A stretch of DNA of 64,000 nt from an uncultured Prevotellaceae bacterium (lineage in GTDB: Bacteria > Bacteroidota > Bacteroidia > Bacteroidales > Bacteroidaceae): the NCBI GenBank assembly GCA_902790625.1, contig CADASP010000004.1:1-64000 (forward strand). Direction: 5' to 3'. The position numbers and the translations under genes were made by a program. The notes below the pieces were generated by a model, which saw only the letters and a list, made by a program, of their open reading frames with translations, was not told where the DNA came from and searched no databases. This document shows positions 45,392-53,414 of this stretch, one piece after another. The first letter of the stretch is position 1, and every line of letters begins with the position of its first letter.

Positions 45392-46144
45392 CTATAGGTC
45401 TTGCAGTTTCTTTATCAGTGCGTCTGCCTTTATATATATAGGTGTATCTGGATTATCCGCTTTAAGTTTTTGCAGAATGGTGATGGCCTTGTCTATCTGG
45501 TCATCTTTTACGTATGCCAAGGCGAGGTTCCATGCGATGTCGTTGGTATAAGCATTATATGTATAGTCGTCATCAAAGGAATTGTAAATAGGCTCCAGTT
45601 CTTTGATAATATCTGAAACACTTCTGCTTTCTTGTATCTGATTGAAAAGGTCATATAGATGGGCTGTTGTGGCTGAGTCCAAATCGCCACGAGAAACCTC
45701 ATCCAGAGCATAATGTGTATAATACGGAGAAAGAGTATCGTTCAACACTTTGAATCTCTTATCTATCTGAATACCAAAGAAGAGTGCAAAGACTGCAGCA
45801 ATAGAGCAGGCCCAGCCAATGACAGAACGGGCTTTTGAATTACTGTCTTTTTCTTTGGAGTCATTACTCCCAATGTCATTTGATGCCGCTTTTTCAAGGC
45901 GAAAAGATGCTGTTTCTTTATATTTTTTTTCTACAGATTTAATAGCAGCCACTTCTTTCCTTTCCTCTTTTTCTCGTATTCCCTTGATGAGTGAAGTCAT
46001 TGCCATAGCACGGTTGCGCAATTCAGGATTCTTGCGTATCTCCTGCTTGAAGGCTGCCTCTTCCTCAGCACTCATTTCGCCACGAAGGAATGCTTCTATC
46101 CGCTCATCGATGCCATCCATCAATATATCTTCATTCTTATCCAT
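45392..46144 (-). CDS. Anti-sigma-like membrane protein with a C-terminal TPR-like region
   Basis: A 250-residue protein. The N-terminal segment (about 10-60, IEAFLRGEMSAEEEAAFKQE...) is the kind of short helical domain found at the start of Bacteroidetes anti-sigma-like proteins. One membrane helix lies near 108-124 (VIGWACSIAAVFALFFGI). The C-terminal part (about 190-250, DIAWNLALAYVKDDQIDKAITILQKL) looks like one or two tetratricopeptide units. Its start overlaps the sigma gene by eight bases. I infer that it holds the sigma factor at the membrane. Confidence 0.75.
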   Translation of the reverse strand: MDKNEDILMDGIDERIEAFLRGEMSAEEEAAFKQEIRKNPELRNRAMAMTSLIKGIREKEERKEVAAIKSVEKKYKETASFRLEKAASNDIGSNDSKEKDSNSKARSVIGWACSIAAVFALFFGIQIDKRFKVLNDTLSPYYTHYALDEVSRGDLDSATTAHLYDLFNQIQESRSVSDIIKELEPIYNSFDDDYTYNAYTNDIAWNLALAYVKDDQIDKAITILQKLKADNPDTPIYIKADALIKKLQDL

Positions 46145-46721
46145 AGATTCTGTTCATTAGTTCGTTATACTTGCTGCGGAATTTCTGTAGGCACTTGTAT
46201 TTCTGCGTTTTGACAGAGTTGGCATTGGCAAAGCCAAACATGTCCGCTATGGTTGTGGTTGTAAGATTGTCCCAATAGTACCCTTGAAAAATGTTCTTAC
46301 AGGTGTCGGGCATGGACTCGATGATACTTTGGACTATCTTTTCTGAGCGGGATACTTTCTCTGTATCTTCATCCTCAGTACAGAGTTTATACAGTTCGTC
46401 AATCTTGTCGGAACGGAAAGTGTCCTTATTGGTAATCCTGCTGTCATCAAACAATGGTACCACTTTCTTCTGTTTGCCAATAAACTTCAGCGTCTGATTG
46501 ATACAGATGCGAAGGAAGTAAGTGGAAAGTGTACTTGTAAGGTTTGACAGCTTGCCGTCACGAACATTCAGAAACAATGCCGTAGATGACTCCTGATAGA
46601 TGTCATAGAGATCATCATCCGATAGAGAAAAGGTCTTTCTCAAATATGACAGCACCTTCCCTCGTTCATCTGCAATGAACCTATTGAGTTCTGTGTTTTG
46701 TAACGTAATTTCCTTAACCAT
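46137..46721 (-). CDS. ECF-type RNA polymerase sigma factor
   Basis: A 194-residue protein with the two sigma domains: region 2 (VLSYLRKTFSLSDDDLYDIYQESSTALF) and region 4 (IIESMPDTCKNIFQGYYWDNLTTTTIADMFGFANANSVKTQKYKCLQKF). Size and lack of other domains fit an extracytoplasmic-function sigma factor. It sits between the caspase gene (one-base gap) and the anti-sigma-like gene (eight-base overlap), so the three are one operon. It probably controls its own cluster; the target promoter is unknown. Confidence 0.88.
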   Translation of the reverse strand: MVKEITLQNTELNRFIADERGKVLSYLRKTFSLSDDDLYDIYQESSTALFLNVRDGKLSNLTSTLSTYFLRICINQTLKFIGKQKKVVPLFDDSRITNKDTFRSDKIDELYKLCTEDEDTEKVSRSEKIVQSIIESMPDTCKNIFQGYYWDNLTTTTIADMFGFANANSVKTQKYKCLQKFRSKYNELMNRIYG

Positions 46722-46722
46722 A

Positions 46723-47595
46723 TTAGAAACTCGTTTCTATTACAAGATTCTGATTGTTTGGCCAGCAGCCATTCCGAAGAATAGAATTCTTGACCTGCTT
46801 CAGAAATCCTTCGTAATCTGTCGTAAGAGTACAAACAGAAAGAGCCTGCACAATATTATATGATAGTGGGCCATAACGCTTCCCGTCTATCTTTATCTCT
46901 TTGTTTACCTGGTCTGGTCGGCAAGCCTCAAGGAACAGCACATCAGCCAGTTTCTTGGAAGCATCAATCCTGTAATGGGACTTTTTATTTGTTGAAGGTT
47001 TGAAAATCTTATTGTTAAATGTAAAGCCGACGTTGGTTCCACGGATAGTTTCGTCGTTGGCCCTTGATGATGTGCCTGCATGACAAGCGTCAATGGTAAC
47101 ATACAAGAAGCCAATGGGGCCGATTCTTTCACGAAGTTTCTTGATGTATTTGTTGAGTTTGTCATCCGTTAGGTGCTTGTCCCCCTCGTATGTACCTTTC
47201 TTATATAGTTTATAAGCATCTATTGGAACGATGGCTTCGTCCCAGCCATCCTCCTCATCGCCATCCATGTCTTCTACGGGTTGCCCATGAGTAGAGAAAT
47301 GCAAATAAACAATGTCGCCTTTCTTCGTGTCGGTTGTGAACTGAGAAAGTTGGCTGACGATATGATTATAGGTGGCATCATTGTCCAATAGCGTGGTTAT
47401 AGAGAAACCTTGTGCACTCAACACAGGGCTAAGCAGGTTAATGTCTTCCACTCCATTAATGTTGTTCCACTGATAGCCAGTAAGGGCAGTGTCATAATGT
47501 GAGATTCCAACAAGAAATGCCCGTTTCCGCTGAGCGAATCCAACGGAAGGAAACAGTATTACTGCCAGAAACAGGCATAGTCTAAATCTCATCAT
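46723..47595 (-). CDS. Caspase-family (metacaspase-like) protease, secreted or membrane-targeted
   Basis: A 290-residue protein. ATGs at 47595 and 47592 both give a signal peptide (MMRFRLCLFLAVILFPSVGFAQ). The peptidase C14 p20 fold follows: RKRAFLVGISHY, catalytic His103 in LHFSTHGQ and catalytic Cys171 in TIDACHAGTSS. The acidic loop MDGDEEDGWDEAI resembles the calcium or substrate loop of metacaspases. First gene of an operon with a sigma and anti-sigma-like gene. The signal sequence suggests it acts outside the cytoplasm. Confidence 0.9.
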   Translation of the reverse strand: MMRFRLCLFLAVILFPSVGFAQRKRAFLVGISHYDTALTGYQWNNINGVEDINLLSPVLSAQGFSITTLLDNDATYNHIVSQLSQFTTDTKKGDIVYLHFSTHGQPVEDMDGDEEDGWDEAIVPIDAYKLYKKGTYEGDKHLTDDKLNKYIKKLRERIGPIGFLYVTIDACHAGTSSRANDETIRGTNVGFTFNNKIFKPSTNKKSHYRIDASKKLADVLFLEACRPDQVNKEIKIDGKRYGPLSYNIVQALSVCTLTTDYEGFLKQVKNSILRNGCWPNNQNLVIETSF

Positions 47596-47699
47596 AGATA
47601 TTTTTGGCAAAATTACAACTTTTTTTTGATTTAGCAGTTACCTTTTCACTTTTTCGAGTATAAAATGGCAAAGAAACAACAATTTAATCACAATAGAAG

Positions 47700-48254
47700 A
47701 TGAAAAGAGTTATATTACATGCCAAAAGAATAATCAGAAAGTTCTGGATGTTCTTACTGTTAGTTTGCGCTGGTTCTCCTTTTATTGGAATACCTGTTTT
47801 TGTCTTGATGCTCTCAATATCGTTGCTGTTCTTCAGGGATCCTTTCGATATAGACGAGAAAGCCCTCTTAAAGAATTTCACGAAAGAGGAATTGGATGTC
47901 CTTAACGCTACAGAAATAGATGAAAGTATTTCAGATGATGACTATCTGGAACTGTACGCAAGGGCGCAGAACTTCATTTGTCCTCAAAGAGTTGACAGAG
48001 CCACGGTCTTGAAACGTGTGAGTCTTGCAAATAATGCATACATCTATGAATATGACCTGAACGAACAGGACAGCCGGGTGAAAGATAATTACGAGGTTGA
48101 ACTAAAGAAAGAACTCCTTTCTAATATTGATAGAAAGGACGTACGCACTATGAGAATGATTCGGTCTAAACGAAATTTCATTTACCGCTACTGGAATAAC
48201 AATTCAGATGGCTATAAAGATATTGTCATTACTCCAGAAGAACTTAATTCGTAA
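47700..48254 (+). CDS. Membrane protein of unknown function, first gene of the divergent operon
   Basis: A 184-residue protein. A basic start (MKRVILHAKRIIRKF) precedes a long hydrophobic hairpin (WMFLLLVCAGSPFIGIPVFVLMLSISLLFF), that is, one or two membrane helices. The rest (about 50-184) is charged and soluble. The family was not recognised. It begins the seven-gene operon divergent from the caspase gene, 104 bases from its start. Confidence 0.65.
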   Translation: MKRVILHAKRIIRKFWMFLLLVCAGSPFIGIPVFVLMLSISLLFFRDPFDIDEKALLKNFTKEELDVLNATEIDESISDDDYLELYARAQNFICPQRVDRATVLKRVSLANNAYIYEYDLNEQDSRVKDNYEVELKKELLSNIDRKDVRTMRMIRSKRNFIYRYWNNNSDGYKDIVITPEELNS

Positions 48255-48261
48255 ACAAATT

Positions 48262-48828
48262 ATGGCACTATTAAAATGGTTTGGCCTAACGCCAAGAAGG
48301 AATAAAGTCCAGGAACAGTCAGCGGCATCTCCGATAGAAGACAATAAAGGGAATGTCAGTCCTGATGAGGAAAATAATGTAGCAGAAGACAAGGAAAAGC
48401 TACTAACCATCACCTGGGGGACAGGGATGCCCATAGATGTCATCTTCAATTTCATTCACAAGAACTTTGAGGAAGAAGGCTATCAAGATGCATTGGTTAA
48501 TACTGACATCAACTATCGCGAGACAAAGGTGGGCATTATCCGCAACGATTTGGAAATGCTGTTCAAGCGGATTTCACTGCGATATAAGAACGACATTCGG
48601 GAGTTGGATGTCCAGATGGAGAACGCAAGAAACGCTTATGCGCTTTCAAGTGCTGCACTGTTACAAGCCAGACACGACACTTACGAAGAGCATTTGTCTG
48701 AAATTGCCAATATGGAAAAACTGCTTGAAGCAGAAGATCCAAAGATGATGACTATGATAGAATCTTATCGGCGTGGGTTCATGAAAGGCATTGCTGCTAT
48801 GGCACTGAAATTCATTAACAACGAATAA
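48262..48828 (+). CDS. Hypothetical coiled-coil protein
   Basis: A 188-residue protein; the ATG at 48262, seven bases after the previous stop, is preferred over one at 48208. The first 50 residues are charged and low in structure. Residues about 95-170 form a long helical segment (YKNDIRELDVQMENARNAYAL) likely to be a coiled coil. No signal peptide or known domain. It is cotranscribed with the DUF4407 gene 13 bases downstream. Confidence 0.6.
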   Translation: MALLKWFGLTPRRNKVQEQSAASPIEDNKGNVSPDEENNVAEDKEKLLTITWGTGMPIDVIFNFIHKNFEEEGYQDALVNTDINYRETKVGIIRNDLEMLFKRISLRYKNDIRELDVQMENARNAYALSSAALLQARHDTYEEHLSEIANMEKLLEAEDPKMMTMIESYRRGFMKGIAAMALKFINNE

Positions 48829-48841
48829 GGAGGAAAGAAAC

Positions 48842-49825
48842 ATGAAAACATTAACAAATATCGGTTGTTTCCTAATTGGATGGGACAAGAATATCTTGAA
48901 GGAGTGTGGAGAGGCAAGCTATCGGCAATTCAGGAAACTGTTATCAGCCATTTGCATCATGATGATACTTTGGGGTACGATTGGCTTTTGTTTCGCAGAC
49001 AGGTATATCAATGTGGAGTCCTGGATATTAAAGATATGTATAGCTATGGCTTTCATGTTCATTGTGCTGTGTGTTGAACGGGTTATCATCTTAACAGTCG
49101 GGAAGGCCCGTCTGATGGGTTTTATGAGAGTGCTTCTTGCATTATGTATGGCACTTCTTGGTTCCTGCATATTCGATCAAATCATTTTCCGCAATGATAT
49201 TCAACAGGCAATACAGGAACACAGGGAGGATGTTATAAAAGAATCTATAACCAAGCGGCTCTCTATTTATGATAGCGACATCCAACGTATATCGCAGGAA
49301 ATGGATTCGTTAAGTCTGGCTACGATAGCCCTGAATGAAGAATTGCAGAAAAGGCCAGTTATAAAAGGGACAAATGTGACAACCCAAGAGCAAATCATAG
49401 GAATTGATGAGAACGGGAAGCCACAGAAGGTGAAGACTCAAACCGTTAATACCGTTACTTTGGCAAATCCCCTTGCTGAACAGCTGAAGGCCAACAATGA
49501 CCAGATTCAGATATACTCAACCCAGCTTGAGCAGCTTCGACAAGACAAAAAAGAAGTGGCAGAAACTGTACGAGCAGAAGTCGGCCAGCGTGCACCTGGC
49601 TTTATTGAAGAATTGGAAGCCACTCTGAAAGTGGTGTCGAAAAGTCCGGTTTCTCTGGTGTTCTACATTATCCTGTTCTGTTTCCTTACTTTTCTGGAAT
49701 TGTTTGTGCTTACAATCAAGATAGGTGAAAACAAATGTGATTACGAGCTAATCGTAGAAAACCAGCTCTATTTGAAGAGAAACCTCATGGAGCAGGCGGC
49801 GCAAAGCGCGTTAGTTAGAAAATGA
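48842..49825 (+). CDS. DUF4407 membrane protein
   Basis: A 327-residue protein matching DUF4407: two N-terminal helices (LLSAICIMMILWGTIGFCF and ICIAMAFMFIVLCV), a third (MRVLLALCMALLGSCIFDQIIF), a long coiled-coil loop with KESITKRLSIYDSDIQRISQEM, and a last helix (VFYIILFCFLTFLELFVLTIKI). DUF4407 proteins occur in mobile or conflict loci and have no known function. The loop could transmit a signal between the membrane and the soluble partners in the operon. Confidence 0.8.
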   Translation: MKTLTNIGCFLIGWDKNILKECGEASYRQFRKLLSAICIMMILWGTIGFCFADRYINVESWILKICIAMAFMFIVLCVERVIILTVGKARLMGFMRVLLALCMALLGSCIFDQIIFRNDIQQAIQEHREDVIKESITKRLSIYDSDIQRISQEMDSLSLATIALNEELQKRPVIKGTNVTTQEQIIGIDENGKPQKVKTQTVNTVTLANPLAEQLKANNDQIQIYSTQLEQLRQDKKEVAETVRAEVGQRAPGFIEELEATLKVVSKSPVSLVFYIILFCFLTFLELFVLTIKIGENKCDYELIVENQLYLKRNLMEQAAQSALVRK

Positions 49826-49858
49826 ACTTAGTATCTATATTTCAAAAAATTAAAAACT

Positions 49859-50032
49859 ATGGAAGATTTTGATTATGATGACTCTTATGAAGAGTATGAT
49901 GATGACTCTGAGTGTGGTGGTTATGAGTGGACAGAAGAAGATTCTTGGGACGCTCTGACGGATGGAATGTATGGTGATATGCCAAGGAATCCTCTGGAAT
50001 ACGATGCGATGATAGACGCAATGGGCTTTTAA
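49859..50032 (+). CDS. Small acidic protein with MGF C-terminus
   Basis: A 57-residue protein, too short for many gene finders, starting at the ATG 49859, 33 bases after the DUF4407 stop and 16 bases before the next gene. Its first half is strongly acidic (MEDFDYDDSYEEYDDDSE). The last nine residues DAMIDAMGF match the end of the WG-like protein of the first island (DSMMDGMGF). In-operon spacing and the shared tail support a real gene. The tail could be a recognition tag. Confidence 0.7.
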   Translation: MEDFDYDDSYEEYDDDSECGGYEWTEEDSWDALTDGMYGDMPRNPLEYDAMIDAMGF

Positions 50033-50048
50033 CAGAAAGGGTATTTGT

Positions 50049-50621
50049 ATGAATGAGCAATTGAAGGAAGACATCTCGAAAGAGTTGGAGCAGTTTCATT
50101 GCTCCATCCTTCTGGATGAAGTAAAAGAGAATGTCCGAAAGTTAAGGTCTTACGGAGTGGAGAATGCTGATATAGTAGCAGCAATGAACGAAGAGGAACT
50201 ATTCCCCCAATTGATAGTGACTAAGGATTACAAAATTATTTTGTCAGGGGAGCAACCAATAGAGGTAAAGATGGAGCCACTGATAAAGGCGGTCTACCTG
50301 CTCTTTCTCTCTCATCCTGAAGGCATCTTCCTGAAATGTCTGCCTGACTATAAGAACGATTTGACAAGTCTCTATCTTCTATTAAGACCATCTGGACTGA
50401 CAGACAGGGTTGAGAAGAGTATTATGGATGTTATCAATCCTACGCTCAACTCTATCAACGAGAAGTGTGCCAGAATCAGGAAGGTATTCTCAGGTGTACT
50501 ACCAAGTAGTGTAGCCCGCTACTATGCTATATCAGGCAGACGTGGTGAGGTTAAGAAAATCGAACTTGTTCGGGCTAATGTGATTTGGGAGTGCAAAATG
50601 CCAATTTCACAAGGCTTGTGA
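50049..50621 (+). CDS. Hypothetical protein, conserved in Bacteroidales
   Basis: A 190-residue protein of a conserved but unnamed type. It has the segments TKDYKIILSGEQPIEVKMEPL and YLLFLSHPEGIFLKCLPDYKNDL, and ends with RYYAISGRRGEVKKIELVRANVIWE. It is a helical, soluble protein with no signal peptide. It is cotranscribed with the acidic protein. No function is known. Confidence 0.65.
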   Translation: MNEQLKEDISKELEQFHCSILLDEVKENVRKLRSYGVENADIVAAMNEEELFPQLIVTKDYKIILSGEQPIEVKMEPLIKAVYLLFLSHPEGIFLKCLPDYKNDLTSLYLLLRPSGLTDRVEKSIMDVINPTLNSINEKCARIRKVFSGVLPSSVARYYAISGRRGEVKKIELVRANVIWECKMPISQGL

Positions 50622-50695
50622 ATGGATAATCAGAATGAGAAAGGATTATAAGATGTAACTTTGCAACTGCAAAGAAACCTTTAATTGTAACGATC

Positions 50696-51865
50696 ATGAA
50701 ACAAAAAGAAAAAGTGGCGTACACGCCAGAGTATGTTGAAAGCCTCGAAGAGAAACAGGTATTTGTGTTTGGTAGCAATCTGGTAGGGTGCCATTCAGGG
50801 GGAGCCGCTTTGCTGGCTGTCAGAGCATTTGGAGCAGTATGGGGGCAGGCCGAGGGGCCACAAGGACGGTGCTATGCCATTCCCGTGGACATCAGAGGAG
50901 AGAGCGTAGAAAATGTATCGACGTACATGAAGCGTCATATTGACAAGTTTCTGGCTTATGCTAAGGCTCACAGAGAGTCGTTCTTCCTGGTTCCGAGGAT
51001 AGGTTGTGGTGCTGCAGGGTTCGATGAGGAGTTCATTGCTCCATTCTTCAAGGATGCCCTTGACATGGAGAACGTAAGTCTGCCGAAGTCGTTTGTGAAC
51101 ATACTGACAGACGAGGAAAAGGACGAGGAAGACATGAAAAGAGACGGGACACAAAGAGTGTTCAACCTGATTATCCTTGATGAGAGCGGCTCGATGACTA
51201 CAATAGCCAAGCAGGCTGTAAACGGACTGAACGAGACGTTCCTGACTATCGAAACCGCCCAAAAGGAACATGAGGAGCAGCAACACTTCATCTCTCTTGT
51301 AGCCTTTAACAGCGCGAGAATCAGAAAGATAATGGACATAGTGGCAGTCCGCAAATCAGGTCAGTTGAGGTGGACTAACTATAATCCTGGTGCTTGTACA
51401 CCGTTGTTTGACGCTATGGGGCGGTCGCTGAATGAGCTACGCCAACATGTCACCGATGAGGATGTCGTGCTGGTCACAATCATCACTGATGGATATGAAA
51501 ACGCATCACGAGAATACAGTGGGCATGACATCAAGAGGTTGGTGGCCGACCTGAAAGCACAGGGATGGGTGTTTGCATATATTGGTACCAACCAGGATGT
51601 GGATGTCGTGGCCGATGACATGGGCATTCATAGCCGCATGAGCTACGACTATTCGCCAGAAGGCGCAAACGACATGTTTGAGAATGAGCGACGTAGCAGG
51701 AGTTTTTTCTTTTCCAAGCTTTCCCACGAAGGGAAACAGTTCATTATGGCTGACGACTTCGACTATTTCAATGTCGACGAAGGTAGTGAAAAGGAACATA
51801 CGGAAGACGAGTTAAAAGACCCAAAAGGATTCTGGAGCAGGATAAAGGGCAAAATAACAGGATGA
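50696..51865 (+). CDS. Macro-like (A1S_2505-type) domain fused to a von Willebrand factor A domain
   Basis: A 389-residue protein. Residues about 15-135 resemble the phage-type A1S_2505 / macro-like fold (QVFVFGSNLVGCHSGGAALLAV, GRCYAIPVD, LVPRIGCGAAGF). Residues about 155-350 are a von Willebrand A domain with the metal site DESGSM, a central TNYNPGACTPLFDAM and the last ITDGYENAS. Macro-like domains bind or remove ADP-ribose; vWA domains bind proteins through a metal ion. A -7 box TAACTTTG at 50656-50663 may add a second promoter. The fusion is unusual. Confidence 0.8.
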   Translation: MKQKEKVAYTPEYVESLEEKQVFVFGSNLVGCHSGGAALLAVRAFGAVWGQAEGPQGRCYAIPVDIRGESVENVSTYMKRHIDKFLAYAKAHRESFFLVPRIGCGAAGFDEEFIAPFFKDALDMENVSLPKSFVNILTDEEKDEEDMKRDGTQRVFNLIILDESGSMTTIAKQAVNGLNETFLTIETAQKEHEEQQHFISLVAFNSARIRKIMDIVAVRKSGQLRWTNYNPGACTPLFDAMGRSLNELRQHVTDEDVVLVTIITDGYENASREYSGHDIKRLVADLKAQGWVFAYIGTNQDVDVVADDMGIHSRMSYDYSPEGANDMFENERRSRSFFFSKLSHEGKQFIMADDFDYFNVDEGSEKEHTEDELKDPKGFWSRIKGKITG

Positions 51866-51889
51866 ACTATTACGGACTACGGGTATATA

Positions 51890-52249
51890 ATGGCTCAATG
51901 CCGGAAGTTCCATTTCACAAAGTGGGATGAGAGCATATTAATGGATTGCCAGTCGTTCTTGTCGAACCTTACAAGGGAGGAGATGATAAACGTCTGCAGA
52001 AGCAGGTTTTTAGACGAGAAGCATCCACTGAAGCAAACAACATTCAAAGTGTTGTTTGCTGACAAGGTGGGTAAACGCGAAGAGCGTATCAAAAATCTGC
52101 CTACCGACCAGCTGAAAGAGGAATTCAAGTACAAGAAGAGGGGCAATGTTGCGTTAATTCGCGGGGAACTGCGTGAACGCTACAAAGCTAATAGGGACAG
52201 GGCGATGGTTGAAATGGCTTTCAACGCATCAACCAAAATCGGCAAGTAA
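51890..52249 (+). CDS. Hypothetical protein, last gene of the operon
   Basis: A 119-residue basic protein beginning MAQCRKFHFTKWDESILMDC. The middle RFLDEKHPLKQTTFKVLFADKVGKREERIK suggests a helical nucleic-acid or protein-binding role, but no family was recognised. It follows the macro-vWA gene by 24 bases. Its end overlaps the read-through end of the truncated transposase frame on the other strand by 21 bases. Confidence 0.6.
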   Translation: MAQCRKFHFTKWDESILMDCQSFLSNLTREEMINVCRSRFLDEKHPLKQTTFKVLFADKVGKREERIKNLPTDQLKEEFKYKKRGNVALIRGELRERYKANRDRAMVEMAFNASTKIGK

Positions 52250-53098
52250 TGCCCCTTTTATTACAATTAGGTGTCTGTGACTAAAGTTTCCCACCCCTGC
52301 CTTTACCGGGATTATGTGATGCTTCAATCGGCAGAAGTCTATACCATCAAACCAGCTGTCAGCCAGGAAGTATGCCGCGCGTATCCAGCGCTTCCATGAG
52401 CGGCGCACCATTTCGAGGGCGACCTGCGTCTTCACCTTGTCGAGTTCCTTCTTCCTCTTGTATCCCACACTGTCGGTGTCGCGCTCCTTCCTGGACAGCC
52501 CCTTCCGCTCCTCCGCTGAGAGGCTGTAGTCCTTCTTACTGCCCTTCTCGCGATGCAGGGAACAGTCCAGCGGTATAGTGCTCTTTCCGTCGCAGTAGCT
52601 CAGCGTCAGCATCTTGTAACCGAGCACATGCCGTCCACTGGTATGGTCATGCACGCGACTGAGACCCTCGAAATGACGGACGGTCTTCTCCAGCGTGGTG
52701 TCGTCCACAATATAAAAGTCCGGCGTGCCGGCACTCTCCCCACCGCGCCGCTCCACGATGCGCAGGAACTGCTTTGCCACTCCAAGCAGCAGGCCGCGCC
52801 AGTTGTAGGAGGCGTTGGCGAGAAAGCGGTAGAAACAATTCTTACCAATGCCTTCGTCAAGCAACCCATACCATTTCTCCTTATAGAAGCGGAACACACT
52901 TACTTCAAGGATGCGGATGAGCAGAAGGTAAAGCAACAGCACTGAGCACGGTACGCCCTGCTGCTTGGTGATACCGGACATCTGCATAATATTGCCCAGC
53001 CGGAACTCACGACCTACGGCCACTATTTTCTGCCCAAGACTCTCTTTTTCGCACAAAAATTTGCTCAGCTCACAGATTTTGCCTAATTTTGCATTCAT
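52229..53098 (-). pseudogene. Truncated IS4-family transposase
   Basis: A 289-codon frame. Residues 1 to about 255 are an IS4-type transposase: LLLYLLLIRILEVSVFRFYKE, the first catalytic Asp in FYIVDDTTLEKT and a second in YFLADSWFDG. Then the sequence runs directly into the IS terminal repeat and out into flanking DNA. The C-terminal part with the catalytic Glu is missing, so it cannot transpose by itself. A -7 box TATCTTTG at 53145-53152 would be its promoter. Confidence 0.9.
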
Positions 53099-53212
53099 AA
53101 CGGTTTCTGTTAATTCGTTGCGTCTGTTGTACTTTTAGCGAATACAAAGATACAACAAATTTTCGAGAAACCGCTATTTTATTGGAATTTACTAAAGGTG
53201 GGAAACTTTAGT
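52280..53212 (-). mobile_element. Internally deleted IS4-family insertion sequence
   Basis: The element is bounded by ACTAAAGTTTCCCACC (52280-52295) and its exact complement (53197-53212), the terminal inverted repeats. At 933 bases it is shorter than expected for a full IS of this family, consistent with loss of the 3' part of the transposase. No clear target-site duplication was seen. It forms the right edge of the second island. Confidence 0.9.
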
Positions 53213-53254
53213 TAAAAAAGATATTCGTACAAATGAGCGCTCCCATTTTCAAGC

Positions 53255-53268
53255 GGCGTTGACTTTTT
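53255..53268. repeat. GGCGTTGACTTTTT half-element
   Basis: One arm of the palindrome family, without its complementary arm, upstream of the M6 gene. Confidence 0.75.
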
Positions 53269-53353
53269 CGTTCCACCATCGCCCTCGAAGAATGGGAAGT
53301 CCTTGCAGAAAGCCGCATCAGAGCCAATCTTTCCAAGAAAAAGCGCCCAATCC

Positions 53354-53384
53354 TTTGCCAGTTCGCATAAAATGCGTATATTTG
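53354..53384 (+). promoter_or_regulatory. Promoter of the M6 peptidase gene
   Basis: TTTG (53354-53357) and TATATTTG (53377-53384) are separated by 19 bases. The ATG at 53415 is 30 bases downstream. Confidence 0.85.
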
Positions 53385-53414
53385 CAAGCTGAAAACAAAC
53401 GAACTACGATAGGA

